A DNA stretch of 58,629 nucleotides from Methylophaga sp. (lineage in GTDB: Bacteria; Pseudomonadota; Gammaproteobacteria; Nitrosococcales; Methylophagaceae): NCBI RefSeq assembly GCF_030651745.1, contig NZ_JAUSCC010000047.1, positions 1 to 58,629 of the forward strand, given 5' to 3'. Below are positions 52,044 through 58,629 of the stretch, piece by piece. The translations under genes and the position numbers were made by a program. The notes below the pieces were generated by a model. That model did no database searches. It saw only the letters and a program-made list of their open reading frames with translations, and had not been told where the DNA came from. Each line of letters opens with the position of its first letter. Within the stretch, counting starts at the first letter, position 1.

Positions 52044-52907
52044 TTACCCTTCACTGAGAAAGTCAGTCACGCTATTTTGTTGTTCATTAACTCTTTCAAG
52101 CAGGACTGGAAGCAATGAGGCATCTATATTAATCAAGTTTAATACCGACTCATCGACTGTAGCTACGCCCAGTCCAAGTTGGACGCTATCAACGAGAGCA
52201 CTTGCAACATAGACTGTAGCAACGAGCTGTTTGTGATCCGGAGCATGCAAAGGATACTGCAGATAACGGGAAACACATGCCAACTTGTCGGGTAATCCCC
52301 AGTTTTCAATCAACACAGCACCTACCTCGCCATGATGAAATCCGATTATCCGGGTTTCAGCTTCATACAGTGACTCACTGCTATCACTCGCGCTTCGCAT
52401 AGCCTCCAAAGCCATTTCAGGTAATGACTGATAGAGCACCAAACTGCCAATATTGTGCAACAAACCAGCAATAAAGAATTGCTCTGGTTCGGGCTGTTTT
52501 GTTTCTTCGGCAATGAGCCTGGCCGCAATTGCGCAGGCCAGGCTGTGCCGCCAGAACTTATCCATATTAACCAGGCTGGAAGGAATCCCTCGAAAGGAAT
52601 TGATAACACTTGTTGCAAGTACAAGTGCTCTTAGTTCGCGAACACCGACAATGGTGATGGCTCTTGAGATGGTGTCGATTTTTGATGGAAGCCCGTAGAA
52701 CGAACTGTTGACGATTTTCAGTAGACGCGACACCAATGCCGGATCGGTATTGATGACTACAGCCATGTCTTCAATGCTGCTATCCGGATCGCATATCAGT
52801 GCGTCCAGCTGAGCATACGTTTCTGTAGAAGAAACCAGATTCAATGATTTGTTGACCAGTATCTGTGGTGTTAATGCCATAGTGTATCCCGATATATTTG
52901 TTGCCAT
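52044..52907 (-). CDS. HDOD-domain protein
   Basis: 287 aa (or 278 from an inner ATG at 52880). The HDOD pattern is clear: DPALVSRLLKIVNSSFYGLP, IDTISRAITIVGVRELRALV, LACAIAARLIAEE, FIAGLLHNIGSLVLYQSLPE, IGFHHGEVGAVLIENWGLP. HD-type metal residues are partly changed (HNIG), as usual for HDOD. Such proteins are signal-transduction adaptors; a plasmid- or ICE-borne copy is uncommon. Confidence 0.85.
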   Translation of the reverse strand: MATNISGYTMALTPQILVNKSLNLVSSTETYAQLDALICDPDSSIEDMAVVINTDPALVSRLLKIVNSSFYGLPSKIDTISRAITIVGVRELRALVLATSVINSFRGIPSSLVNMDKFWRHSLACAIAARLIAEETKQPEPEQFFIAGLLHNIGSLVLYQSLPEMALEAMRSASDSSESLYEAETRIIGFHHGEVGAVLIENWGLPDKLACVSRYLQYPLHAPDHKQLVATVYVASALVDSVQLGLGVATVDESVLNLINIDASLLPVLLERVNEQQNSVTDFLSEG

Positions 52908-52931
52908 ATTAGGCTGTTTGTCTGCTAACCC

Positions 52932-53219
52932 CTAATTACGGTCTGCATGGTGCTCGATACAGTCCGACACATTATTAAATAGCAGCTCTCGACCACGCAG
53001 TTCAAGTTCGATTCTAAAGCGAGCAGCCATCTCAACAAAGGTATTGTTTTGCTGGTTCAAAAGCATGTGTCCAGCACACTGCATGTCAGTCTTTTTATGA
53101 CAGACAAATGAGTGAGCTTCGGTGATTTCTGTCATGCGCTCTCGGCCTAACCAACCCTTCAGCGTGTCTTTGCGAAACGGGCACTGGCTGCAAGGTGATT
53201 TTGCATACGGTAACTTCAC
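52932..53219 (-). CDS. DUF6283-type Cys-rich protein
   Basis: 95 aa from a GTG overlapping the previous stop (GTGA). CSQCPFRKDTLKGWLGRERM, then HSFVCHKKTDMQCAGHML. Four Cys and two His suggest a metal or Fe-S site. Family function unknown; found on phages and plasmids. Confidence 0.65.
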   Translation of the reverse strand: MKLPYAKSPCSQCPFRKDTLKGWLGRERMTEITEAHSFVCHKKTDMQCAGHMLLNQQNNTFVEMAARFRIELELRGRELLFNNVSDCIEHHADRN

Positions 53220-53458
53220 TTTGTACCACCAGCAGCATCAATTTCAATACACTTCTGCATAGCCTCAATGAGACTTTCACGAGCATAGTAAGCGGTAAAC
53301 GTCCCATCACCATTATCGACACCTGGAGCGTAACCACCACCGAACCGAGTAGAGTCATGAATCAGGATAGACGGGTTACTGATCAACACATATTTATCCG
53401 TGTCCAAAGGGGACGTGCTGGCGGGTGTAAAGGTAAATTGTTCTTTAAGTTCTTTCAT
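53216..53458 (-). CDS. Hypothetical protein
   Basis: 80 aa with ribosome-binding site GGAGG. LDTDKYVLISNPSILIHDST, GGGYAPGVDNGDGTFTAYYA, then a helix. Coupled to the DUF6283-type gene. Unknown. Confidence 0.6.
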   Translation of the reverse strand: MKELKEQFTFTPASTSPLDTDKYVLISNPSILIHDSTRFGGGYAPGVDNGDGTFTAYYARESLIEAMQKCIEIDAAGGTK

Positions 53459-53585
53459 TCATCCTCCACTAACTCACTATGACTAAATACCAGATTTAAG
53501 GTTATCCCATCTTTGTGATCGCGCAAGTATGCAGGGGAGGCTGTGAGAAAGGTTGTAGGAGAGTCCCTCATCAAAGTTGGTACGA

Positions 53586-53723
53586 ATGTGTCTTCTCTTG
53601 GTGCTGCAGCTGTCATCTTTTTTTGAAGATGGCCTGACTGTTGTTAGTGGTATAATTGCTACATTAGTCGGACTGCTTATTGTCTTAATGGGTGTCTATG
53701 TGCGTGACGGGAGGATAAAATGA
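53586..53723 (+). CDS. 45-aa membrane peptide
   Basis: MCLLLVLQLSSFFEDGLTVV then SGIIATLVGLLIVLMGVYVR and a basic end. One or two membrane segments. No clear ribosome-binding site; start uncertain. Overlaps the next start (ATGATG). Confidence 0.45.
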   Translation: MCLLLVLQLSSFFEDGLTVVSGIIATLVGLLIVLMGVYVRDGRIK

Positions 53724-53860
53724 TGGCTTATATTGAGCTTATTAGACCAGAATTGTTAATTGGTTTAGGTGTCTTGGTTATCGGCTGCGCCCTCTTGGGA
53801 GCGATTGCGATAGTTGTTGATAATAAACGCGAAAACGACCAGAACAATCATAGCCACTAA
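53720..53860 (+). CDS. 46-aa membrane peptide
   Basis: MMAYIELIRPELLIGLGVLV, IGCALLGAIAIVVDNKREND, ending NNHSH. Ribosome-binding site GGGAGG. One long membrane helix with charged tail, much like the 32-aa peptide at 45526. A strong terminator follows. Confidence 0.6.
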   Translation: MMAYIELIRPELLIGLGVLVIGCALLGAIAIVVDNKRENDQNNHSH

Positions 53861-53892
53861 TCACAAAGAACTACTTCCTACTGGGATTTAGT

Positions 53893-53924
53893 AAAGCCTC
53901 TACCTTCTGGTAGGGGCTTTTTTT
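53893..53924 (+). terminator. Terminator after the tiny membrane genes
   Basis: AAAGCCTCTACC-TTCT-GGTAGGGGCTTT then T-run. Confidence 0.88.
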
Positions 53925-53958
53925 ATGTCAGAAACAAATCGAAATTGATGAAGCCACA

Positions 53959-54171
53959 TTGTCAGAACACTACAATGATGTAAATAAACTCAAAAGACAG
54001 TATGAAATCATGAAGCGAGCAAGAGAGGCTGAATTCATTGAGCAGATTGGTGTATCGCCTGAAGTTGCCTTTGCTAACTTGACATCATTCACCAAAAAGC
54101 TGATGCATATTTTCAGACAGAGGATCAGATATAGGAAAGGGGCCGAAGCCCCATTCGATTATGCAGCCTGA
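53959..54171 (+). CDS. Hypothetical small helical protein
   Basis: 70 aa from a TTG without good ribosome-binding site, right after a terminator. KRQYEIMKRAREAEFIEQIG, VAFANLTSFTKKLMHIFRQR. It overlaps the end of the convergent methyltransferase gene by 13 bp. It may be a remnant. Confidence 0.4.
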   Translation: MSEHYNDVNKLKRQYEIMKRAREAEFIEQIGVSPEVAFANLTSFTKKLMHIFRQRIRYRKGAEAPFDYAA

Positions 54172-55856
54172 CTAAATCCTAGTTGCACCAGACTATTTCC
54201 GGTTAACTTAAGATTACTATCAAAACTCTGTACAGCTTGATCAACTGGAATGTCCAACTCGGACGCAGCCTCTTGAGCTGATTTGAGCCAGCCCTGCAGC
54301 CGACCAAATTCAATATTCAATCGACTCATAAAATTAGAATTAAACTTGATGTGTGTATTGTGATTTTTAAACGCCTTAACGCTCATCAGTATGCCTCTTT
54401 CACCGGTTCGATAATCGTAATACTCAAAGTCACAGGATTTATTAGAAACCCATTGGAAATCCATAGGCCGGGTCATATCAGTGGTATCAAATCCAAGATT
54501 GGTTGCGACGGTGAGGATGTCCATAATGAGGTAATAAGCCCTCTCAGACAGACCATTAAAACGCTCACGGTCATAAGCCCATTCGGTATTTGCCAGGCCG
54601 CCAGCACGTTGCAAAACGACACGAGTTTCTAATGAGAAGCGATCCAGACCTTCTGGCCTCGCGCAGTACCGCCAGCTATCCCGCCCGAAAGTTTTGGCGT
54701 TTGATTTGTATAGGAGCACATTTGCCTGTTCGACCATTCGCTCTACAAGGTCAATCACCTGGTGATCGAAATAGTGATTGGCATTTTTGATTACCCAAAT
54801 GACAACGGCATAAACATTATCTGAATTAAAATCGACATCGGTACGAGAGGTCAGCTTGCTGAGCATGGCTTCGCGTGATTTTTGAGTCAGTTTGTCAGTA
54901 ATTTTGTTGAGATTGTTAAACAGCTCGTTCCAGTAGAGGTTCTTGAGTCCAGAAATTTTGGTTTTAAGTCCTTCTCGGACACCACTAAAGCTCACGCCCA
55001 GCTCTTCTAACAGTGTTGCATCAAGTGACTCGAAGGCTTTGTAATTCAACATCAGCTTAGCTAAATCTCTGTCATACAAGGACGTTAAAACATCAATAAT
55101 ATCTCGGCCTTGCACTAACTCATTTTTAATCTCATCCTGCCGAACCTCTTTGGTTTCCATAGCAGAGGTTTTAGCCTTACCAGGAGCGGCTACTTTGAAA
55201 TTCTCGGCAAACCAGATATCAAATGGATCGGTATCGGCCTCGCTGTTGCGGTTGAAGCGAGCAAGCTTAGTCATTGTGATTCGGATCACATCTACTTTTG
55301 CTCGTGCTTTGCGCTCTGCATTCAAAAAGTCAAAGCTACCCAAGACTTCAGTTTCTGCATTTCGCAGACACAGAGCATCATTAATAGGCGCATTATCTTT
55401 CCATCGAGAGGGGATGACGAGATAAATGATAGCTGAGCGTGATTCACGAATGATTTTGGTAGACCAGCTTTCAAACTGTTCATACGGTGGATTAGAGAAA
55501 ATAATTTCTTGACGCTTATCCATTAAGACTTGCTGGTGGAAATCAGCACCAATGACAAATATTTCCCGGTCCATTGCAGAAATCAAGGGCTTTGCTTTCT
55601 CAATCGCGTATTTTTTTCCAGCAGTGAGATACATCAAGCTACGTCCATCACCAGCACCACAATCCAAAATAGACGGTTGGCTTTCCAGATAACGCTCATC
55701 AATCAAGTGATCGATATCGTTTTTGATTATATTCAGGATTTCCGTAGTGGTTGGATACCACTCAAAATCGCTATCTGTCTGTTTCAAACGAGCCACCATA
55801 GCGGCCGTGCTCTTGGGTGCTGCTTGGTGTGATAGTGATAGATTTTGTTGCATCAT
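54159..55856 (-). CDS. DUF4942-type DNA methyltransferase
   Basis: 565 aa. SAM motif I DCGAGDGR (65-72), catalytic NPPY (SNPPYEQF, 122-125) as in N6-adenine enzymes, then a DUF4942 domain (about 250-560: VLTSLYDRDLAKLMLNYKAF, RDSWRYCARPEGLDRFS, FEYYDYRTGERGILMSVKAF, KFNSNFMSRLNIEFGRLQGWL). No restriction gene is adjacent, so it is probably an orphan methylase that protects the element from host restriction. Confidence 0.85.
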   Translation of the reverse strand: MMQQNLSLSHQAAPKSTAAMVARLKQTDSDFEWYPTTTEILNIIKNDIDHLIDERYLESQPSILDCGAGDGRSLMYLTAGKKYAIEKAKPLISAMDREIFVIGADFHQQVLMDKRQEIIFSNPPYEQFESWSTKIIRESRSAIIYLVIPSRWKDNAPINDALCLRNAETEVLGSFDFLNAERKARAKVDVIRITMTKLARFNRNSEADTDPFDIWFAENFKVAAPGKAKTSAMETKEVRQDEIKNELVQGRDIIDVLTSLYDRDLAKLMLNYKAFESLDATLLEELGVSFSGVREGLKTKISGLKNLYWNELFNNLNKITDKLTQKSREAMLSKLTSRTDVDFNSDNVYAVVIWVIKNANHYFDHQVIDLVERMVEQANVLLYKSNAKTFGRDSWRYCARPEGLDRFSLETRVVLQRAGGLANTEWAYDRERFNGLSERAYYLIMDILTVATNLGFDTTDMTRPMDFQWVSNKSCDFEYYDYRTGERGILMSVKAFKNHNTHIKFNSNFMSRLNIEFGRLQGWLKSAQEAASELDIPVDQAVQSFDSNLKLTGNSLVQLGFSQAA

Positions 55857-55882
55857 TTTGACTCCTCAAAGTGTAATTCTGA

Positions 55883-55905
55883 GGGTCAGAAACATTTCCT
55901 GACCC
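55883..55905 (-). other. Hairpin in the methyltransferase leader
   Basis: GGGTCAG-(9 nt)-CTGACCC, 27 bp upstream of the start codon region. Could mark an operator or mRNA hairpin. Confidence 0.5.
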
Positions 55906-56035
55906 GCATAACCACTCTCTCATGGAGTTCAGATCACGCAACTCTTTGCATAAACACCTACATCCCTCTGGAACTGAGCTTTTAGCTGTGTATTCGCCAA
56001 ACTATAAAGGGAGTTATTAATAATTGAATGTTTAA

Positions 56036-56054
56036 ACAGTTAATAATAAACTGT
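56036..56054. promoter_or_regulatory. Dyad upstream of the toxin-antitoxin operon
   Basis: ACAGTT-AATAATA-AACTGT in an AT-rich region 27 bp before the antitoxin start. Position suits autoregulation by the antitoxin. Confidence 0.45.
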
Positions 56055-56080
56055 AAACAATTAAATTCTGATTGGTGACT

Positions 56081-56542
56081 ATGATGAGCTTACAGGCAAT
56101 TAACCAAAGAACACTGCAGCAGCTGGTGGATGATGGGCTTGTACATTCGGCAACAGCGGTACCTAACAACGACCACTGGGAATTGGTGGTGAATTATGGC
56201 CAAGTAAGTAGAGTGCTCGCCACAACACCTGGCAACAAAGTAAGAACCTGGTCTAAGATGGATACGCTGATTGAGTACATTGCCAAGCTAGGAATTACTA
56301 AGCTGGAAACTGATTTAACTGACTATACAGCCGGAGTTAAAACATCTCGCAAACGTCCCGATCGCGCCGAGGCAATGCGACAAACGCATGAAGCAGCAAA
56401 GCATGATTTATGGTTTCGTGAACAGGTTAATACAGCCTTAGCCGAAGCTGATTCACCGGATGCCAAATGGATTAAGGCAGAAGACGTTCGCACAAGAATG
56501 AAACAGAGAGCTAAGTCTCGACTGGACGCTGTGAATGATTAG
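56081..56542 (+). CDS. Antitoxin of a ParE/RelE-type pair, long form
   Basis: 153 aa from the ATG at 56081. N-terminal part (LQAINQRTLQQLVDDGLVHS to LIEYIAKLGITKLETDLTDY) looks like a plasmid stability determinant fused to a toxin-binding tail (WFREQVNTALAEADS to MKQRAKSR). The tail is shared with the 59-aa orphan at 6821-7000. Overlaps the toxin gene by 8 bp. Confidence 0.7.
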   Translation: MMSLQAINQRTLQQLVDDGLVHSATAVPNNDHWELVVNYGQVSRVLATTPGNKVRTWSKMDTLIEYIAKLGITKLETDLTDYTAGVKTSRKRPDRAEAMRQTHEAAKHDLWFREQVNTALAEADSPDAKWIKAEDVRTRMKQRAKSRLDAVND

Positions 56543-56819
56543 ATGGTTAGGACATGCTGAAGATGATTTGATGGCCATAGAAGACTACATCGCTTTGGAT
56601 AATCCTATTGCGGCCATAGAAACAGCCGATAAAATCTGGTTTTCCACCTTAAAGTTGACCGACAACCCACAGATTGGACGAGAAGGTAGAGTAAAAGGGA
56701 CTCGCGAGCTGGTGGTGACAGGTACACCTTATATCGTGGTTTATCAGCAGAAATCCAAACAAGACGATATTAATATCCTGAGAGTTTTGCATGGTTCTCA
56801 GCGTTGGGGAGAGGTCTAG
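56535..56819 (+). CDS. parE: ParE/RelE-type toxin
   Basis: 94 aa with the family pattern: HAEDDLMAIEDYIALDNPIA, NPQIGREGRVKGTRELVVTG, TPYIVVYQQ, ILRVLHGSQRWG. ParE toxins block DNA gyrase; RelE toxins cleave mRNA; the RxxRELVV-type centre fits ParE better. Addiction module that supports maintenance of the element. Confidence 0.85.
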   Translation: MIRWLGHAEDDLMAIEDYIALDNPIAAIETADKIWFSTLKLTDNPQIGREGRVKGTRELVVTGTPYIVVYQQKSKQDDINILRVLHGSQRWGEV

Positions 56820-56822
56820 AAA

Positions 56823-57107
56823 ATGCAAGAATATAATCCGTTACATCCAGGCGAGTTTATCCAAACAACATACCTGTCCGAGCTAGACATTAGCCCAACC
56901 AAACTGGCCAGACACCTGAAAGTATCACCATGAACCGTCTCAAGGCTTTTAATAGGACACTCCAACGTTTCTGCTGAAATGGCACTTAAGCTATCTGTAG
57001 TCCTGGGAGGTAGCCCTGAAAGTTGGCTGCAAATACAACGAAACTATGACCTATGGCAAGCAAGACAGACGCTTGACACAGAAGGATACCAACAGCTCTG
57101 CACCTGA
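56823..57107 (+). pseudogene. higA-like antitoxin with premature stop
   Basis: MQEYNPLHPGEFIQTTYLSE to ARHLKVSP, then TGA, then the same frame continues TVSRLLIGHSNVSAEMALKL, GGSPESWLQIQRNYDLWQAR. This is a whole HigA/VapI-type helix-turn-helix antitoxin (95 codons) with one nonsense codon exactly in the recognition helix. No higB precedes it; the ParE gene stands there instead. Confidence 0.85.
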
Positions 57108-57306
57108 AAACCTTTGCTTTAATGTTGGCTCTCAACTGATATTTGACTTTAGGGAAAGATTTAATTAACTTGATGGCTAGCGATATCGACGCTAGCTGCC
57201 CACTCTGGCCAACTCGAATGAGACGATAAACCAACGTATATATTTTATTTTTCTTTAATGCTTAATAGGCAGTGGGCACTTATTTCATAGCATTGGAGTA
57301 AATAAA

Positions 57307-57879
57307 ATGACCACAAAACTGATAAATTCTCAAAACGTCAGCATTCTTAAAAAACGTGCAAAACGCCTCAAAACCTCCACCAGCATTCCACATCACGAAG
57401 CCTTAGAGATTATTGCCAACGAAACTGGCTTTAGCTCCTGGCATGAAGTCTGTGAAGCAAACCAACCTTTCCTTGCATTGGAATCGAGCCTGAAGCACGG
57501 CTTTATCGCAATATATGACAGAAAAGATGCAGAAAGCTTCCATGATAGTAAGAATCGCTTTGTCGAAGATGGACTAGGTGAGCTTGTCTGCGAGAAACGT
57601 CTCTATCAGCATTACATCAATCTTATTGATGAGGACCGGGGAGTGCCACTCAAAGAGCTCATGGAAGAGTCGCAACTCATGGATGACTTTCATGGGACTT
57701 ACTCTCACACATATCTTCGATACTTACCCGAAAAACCGCCAGCAACTGTCCATGATGCATTGAGCATGCTCAGAGAGTTTATGTTCTTCCTGCCAGAATT
57801 CATTATTTTGAATGGCCAGCTGTACGACATGGACGCTGATGAAACGATTGCTCAGACTTCGCTGATTCAACGGTTATAG
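57307..57879 (+). CDS. Hypothetical plasmid protein
   Basis: 190 aa with ribosome-binding site GGAG. Basic helical head (ILKKRAKRLKTSTSIPHHEA, LEIIANETGFSSWHEV) of a kind often seen on plasmid-borne glyoxalase-superfamily-like proteins; the rest (LKHGFIAIYDRKDAESFHDS, REFMFFLPEFIILNG) is not recognised. Confidence 0.6.
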   Translation: MTTKLINSQNVSILKKRAKRLKTSTSIPHHEALEIIANETGFSSWHEVCEANQPFLALESSLKHGFIAIYDRKDAESFHDSKNRFVEDGLGELVCEKRLYQHYINLIDEDRGVPLKELMEESQLMDDFHGTYSHTYLRYLPEKPPATVHDALSMLREFMFFLPEFIILNGQLYDMDADETIAQTSLIQRL

Positions 57880-57916
57880 AGAATCAAAGAGGGACGTATA
57901 TAAAACTAATTGAACC

Positions 57917-58156
57917 TTAATGATTTGAGGGTAGATCTAGTATGAGCTTTTTCTTACGAAGATTTACCCTCAAGTCATTACCGCTCACCCAACCGTACAG
58001 GCATACTCTGAATGTGTCGGTTGAGATGGCTTTGTGAATAATAAGTGTATTAGGAAAGCTTACTGTCGCTGGGAATAACAAAAAAAGAATCGAAACCATT
58101 ACTGCGCTGGTGAGTACTTCTTTTAGGTTTTGCTTTATTATTGAATGATTTCCCAA
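57917..58156 (-). CDS. Possible small membrane protein
   Basis: 79 aa from a TTG inside the end of the next gene. One or two hydrophobic stretches (EVLTSAVMVSILFLLFPATV). No ribosome-binding site beyond coupling. Weak call. Confidence 0.3.
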   Translation of the reverse strand: MGNHSIIKQNLKEVLTSAVMVSILFLLFPATVSFPNTLIIHKAISTDTFRVCLYGWVSGNDLRVNLRKKKLILDLPSNH

Positions 58157-58320
58157 CCGTCATCACTCTCAACAAGTCGAATGCTGGAGGCTGCTGATTG
58201 CTCTCCAGTGAACTCAGAAAATGATGTTACTTTTACGTCACAGACAAAACCCGAAGACTCAGAGGCTGCTTTACAGCTCAGTTTTTCAACATCCCGAATC
58301 TCTACTTCATATTGAGCCAT
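58138..58320 (-). CDS. Hypothetical 60-aa protein
   Basis: MAQYEVEIRDVEKLSCKAAS, SSIRLVESDDGWEIIQ. Ribosome-binding site AAGGAG at good distance. Small acidic beta-rich protein, unknown. Confidence 0.55.
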   Translation of the reverse strand: MAQYEVEIRDVEKLSCKAASESSGFVCDVKVTSFSEFTGEQSAASSIRLVESDDGWEIIQ

Positions 58321-58407
58321 TAAATCACTCCTTCACTAAAGAAAATTTATTTTGATGCGTTAACTCAGATGTACAGCCGTGGTGAGATTCTGACTCTGAG
58401 TACGTTT

Positions 58408-58629
58408 CATCCGCAGCAGTTGCACAGATTAGTGGCGCTAAAGATGTGCGCATGGAACAAGTGACCAGTTTGCCGATGTTATCAATTAATCCGCAGCAGT
58501 TGCACAGATTAGTGGCGCTAAAGATGTGCGCATGGAACAAGTGACCAGTTTGCCGATGTTATCAATTAATCCGCAGCGAGAACATCTGACCCTGCTTGGA
58601 CTGGACATTGCAACCTTACAAAATGCCTA
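58408..58629 (+). pseudogene. Fragment of a second HME-RND metal efflux pump gene, frameshifted
   Basis: Translation gives AAVAQISGAKDVRMEQVTSL, then PMLSINPQ, and after the last repeat border REHLTLLGLDIATLQNA. The matching part of CzcA in this window is DARLEQVDDMPMLTVEPKR, then MSRYGLNVDDLQD, so this is a porter-domain piece of a different pump. The 5' part of the gene is missing and an 80-bp tandem duplication shifts the frame. The gene continues beyond the window. Confidence 0.75.
58411..58578. repeat. 80-bp tandem duplication in the RND fragment
   Basis: 58411-58490 and 58491-58570 are identical, and an 8-base start of the unit (CCGCAGCG/A) follows. Both borders carry ATCCGCAGC, the microhomology that probably produced the duplication. 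Confidence 0.92.

Noticed and set aside
58325..58540. 71-aa minus-strand frame at the right edge
   Set aside because: It runs through the 80-bp duplication opposite the recognisable RND fragment.
22421..58578. Common origin of the two 80-bp tandem duplications
   Set aside because: Same period but unrelated sequences and different border microhomology; coincidence is the simplest view.

Overview
The window is a stretch of a large conjugative mobile element, either an integrative conjugative element or a plasmid, from a gammaproteobacterium. This rests on the Pseudomonas-type ISPpu12-like element, the czc/cad metal genes, a pseudoazurin-like cupredoxin and a PFGI-1/MPF-G class type IV secretion system. 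No rRNA, tRNA, CRISPR array or housekeeping gene is visible. Integrated versus plasmid form cannot be decided: there are two partition systems and a tyrosine recombinase, but no replication initiator that I recognise.

Region 1 (1-20835) is a metal-resistance island bounded by two identical 120-bp pieces of the same IS3-family element (84-203 and 20716-20835, same orientation). It opens with a Tn7/Tn5053-like module (tniA-tniB-tniQ) whose fourth gene is a tyrosine recombinase. The right end of this transposon (five 16-bp repeats, tip at 5836) faces an inverted copy of the same kind of end (tip at 6035). The inverted copy starts a decayed 1.25-kb relative (6035-7289) that holds an integrase remnant and orphan antitoxins. 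Then come a CadR-controlled cytochrome-like gene, an HMA-CDF transporter, czcD, czcABC, a cupredoxin, and an ISPpu12-like cassette (cadR, CDF, lspA, broken tnpA).

Region 2 (20836-47300) is the conjugation backbone. It has ParA with a small partner protein and a TAGCTATC-rich centromere-like array, a DUF2857-like protein, and the long set of PFGI-1 class transfer genes: PilL, TIGR03759, transglycosylase, TIGR03765, TraD, DUF4400, RAQPRD, pilin-like membrane proteins, VirB8/9/10-like, a lipoprotein, VirB4, and TraU/TraH/TraG-like proteins. A TraI-like protein follows that keeps the MOBH relaxase layout but lacks the catalytic histidines. A ParM/ParR pair ends the region. One 25-28 bp palindrome stands 80-89 bp before the first gene of each of four transcription units (23862, 30344, 43794, 49306), which suggests a shared transfer regulator. 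Two similar, covarying structured leaders (43109-43311 and 45153-45331) stand before small membrane-protein genes, and each carries a strand complementary to the downstream ribosome-binding site. I consider these the best candidates for something undescribed.

Region 3 (47300-58629) is accessory: a noncoding stretch of about 700 bp, a second tyrosine recombinase, small unknown genes, an HDOD protein, a DUF6283-type protein, paired tiny membrane proteins, a DUF4942 methyltransferase, a ParE-type toxin-antitoxin pair, a broken higA, and at the edge a fragment of a second heavy-metal RND pump broken by an 80-bp tandem duplication.
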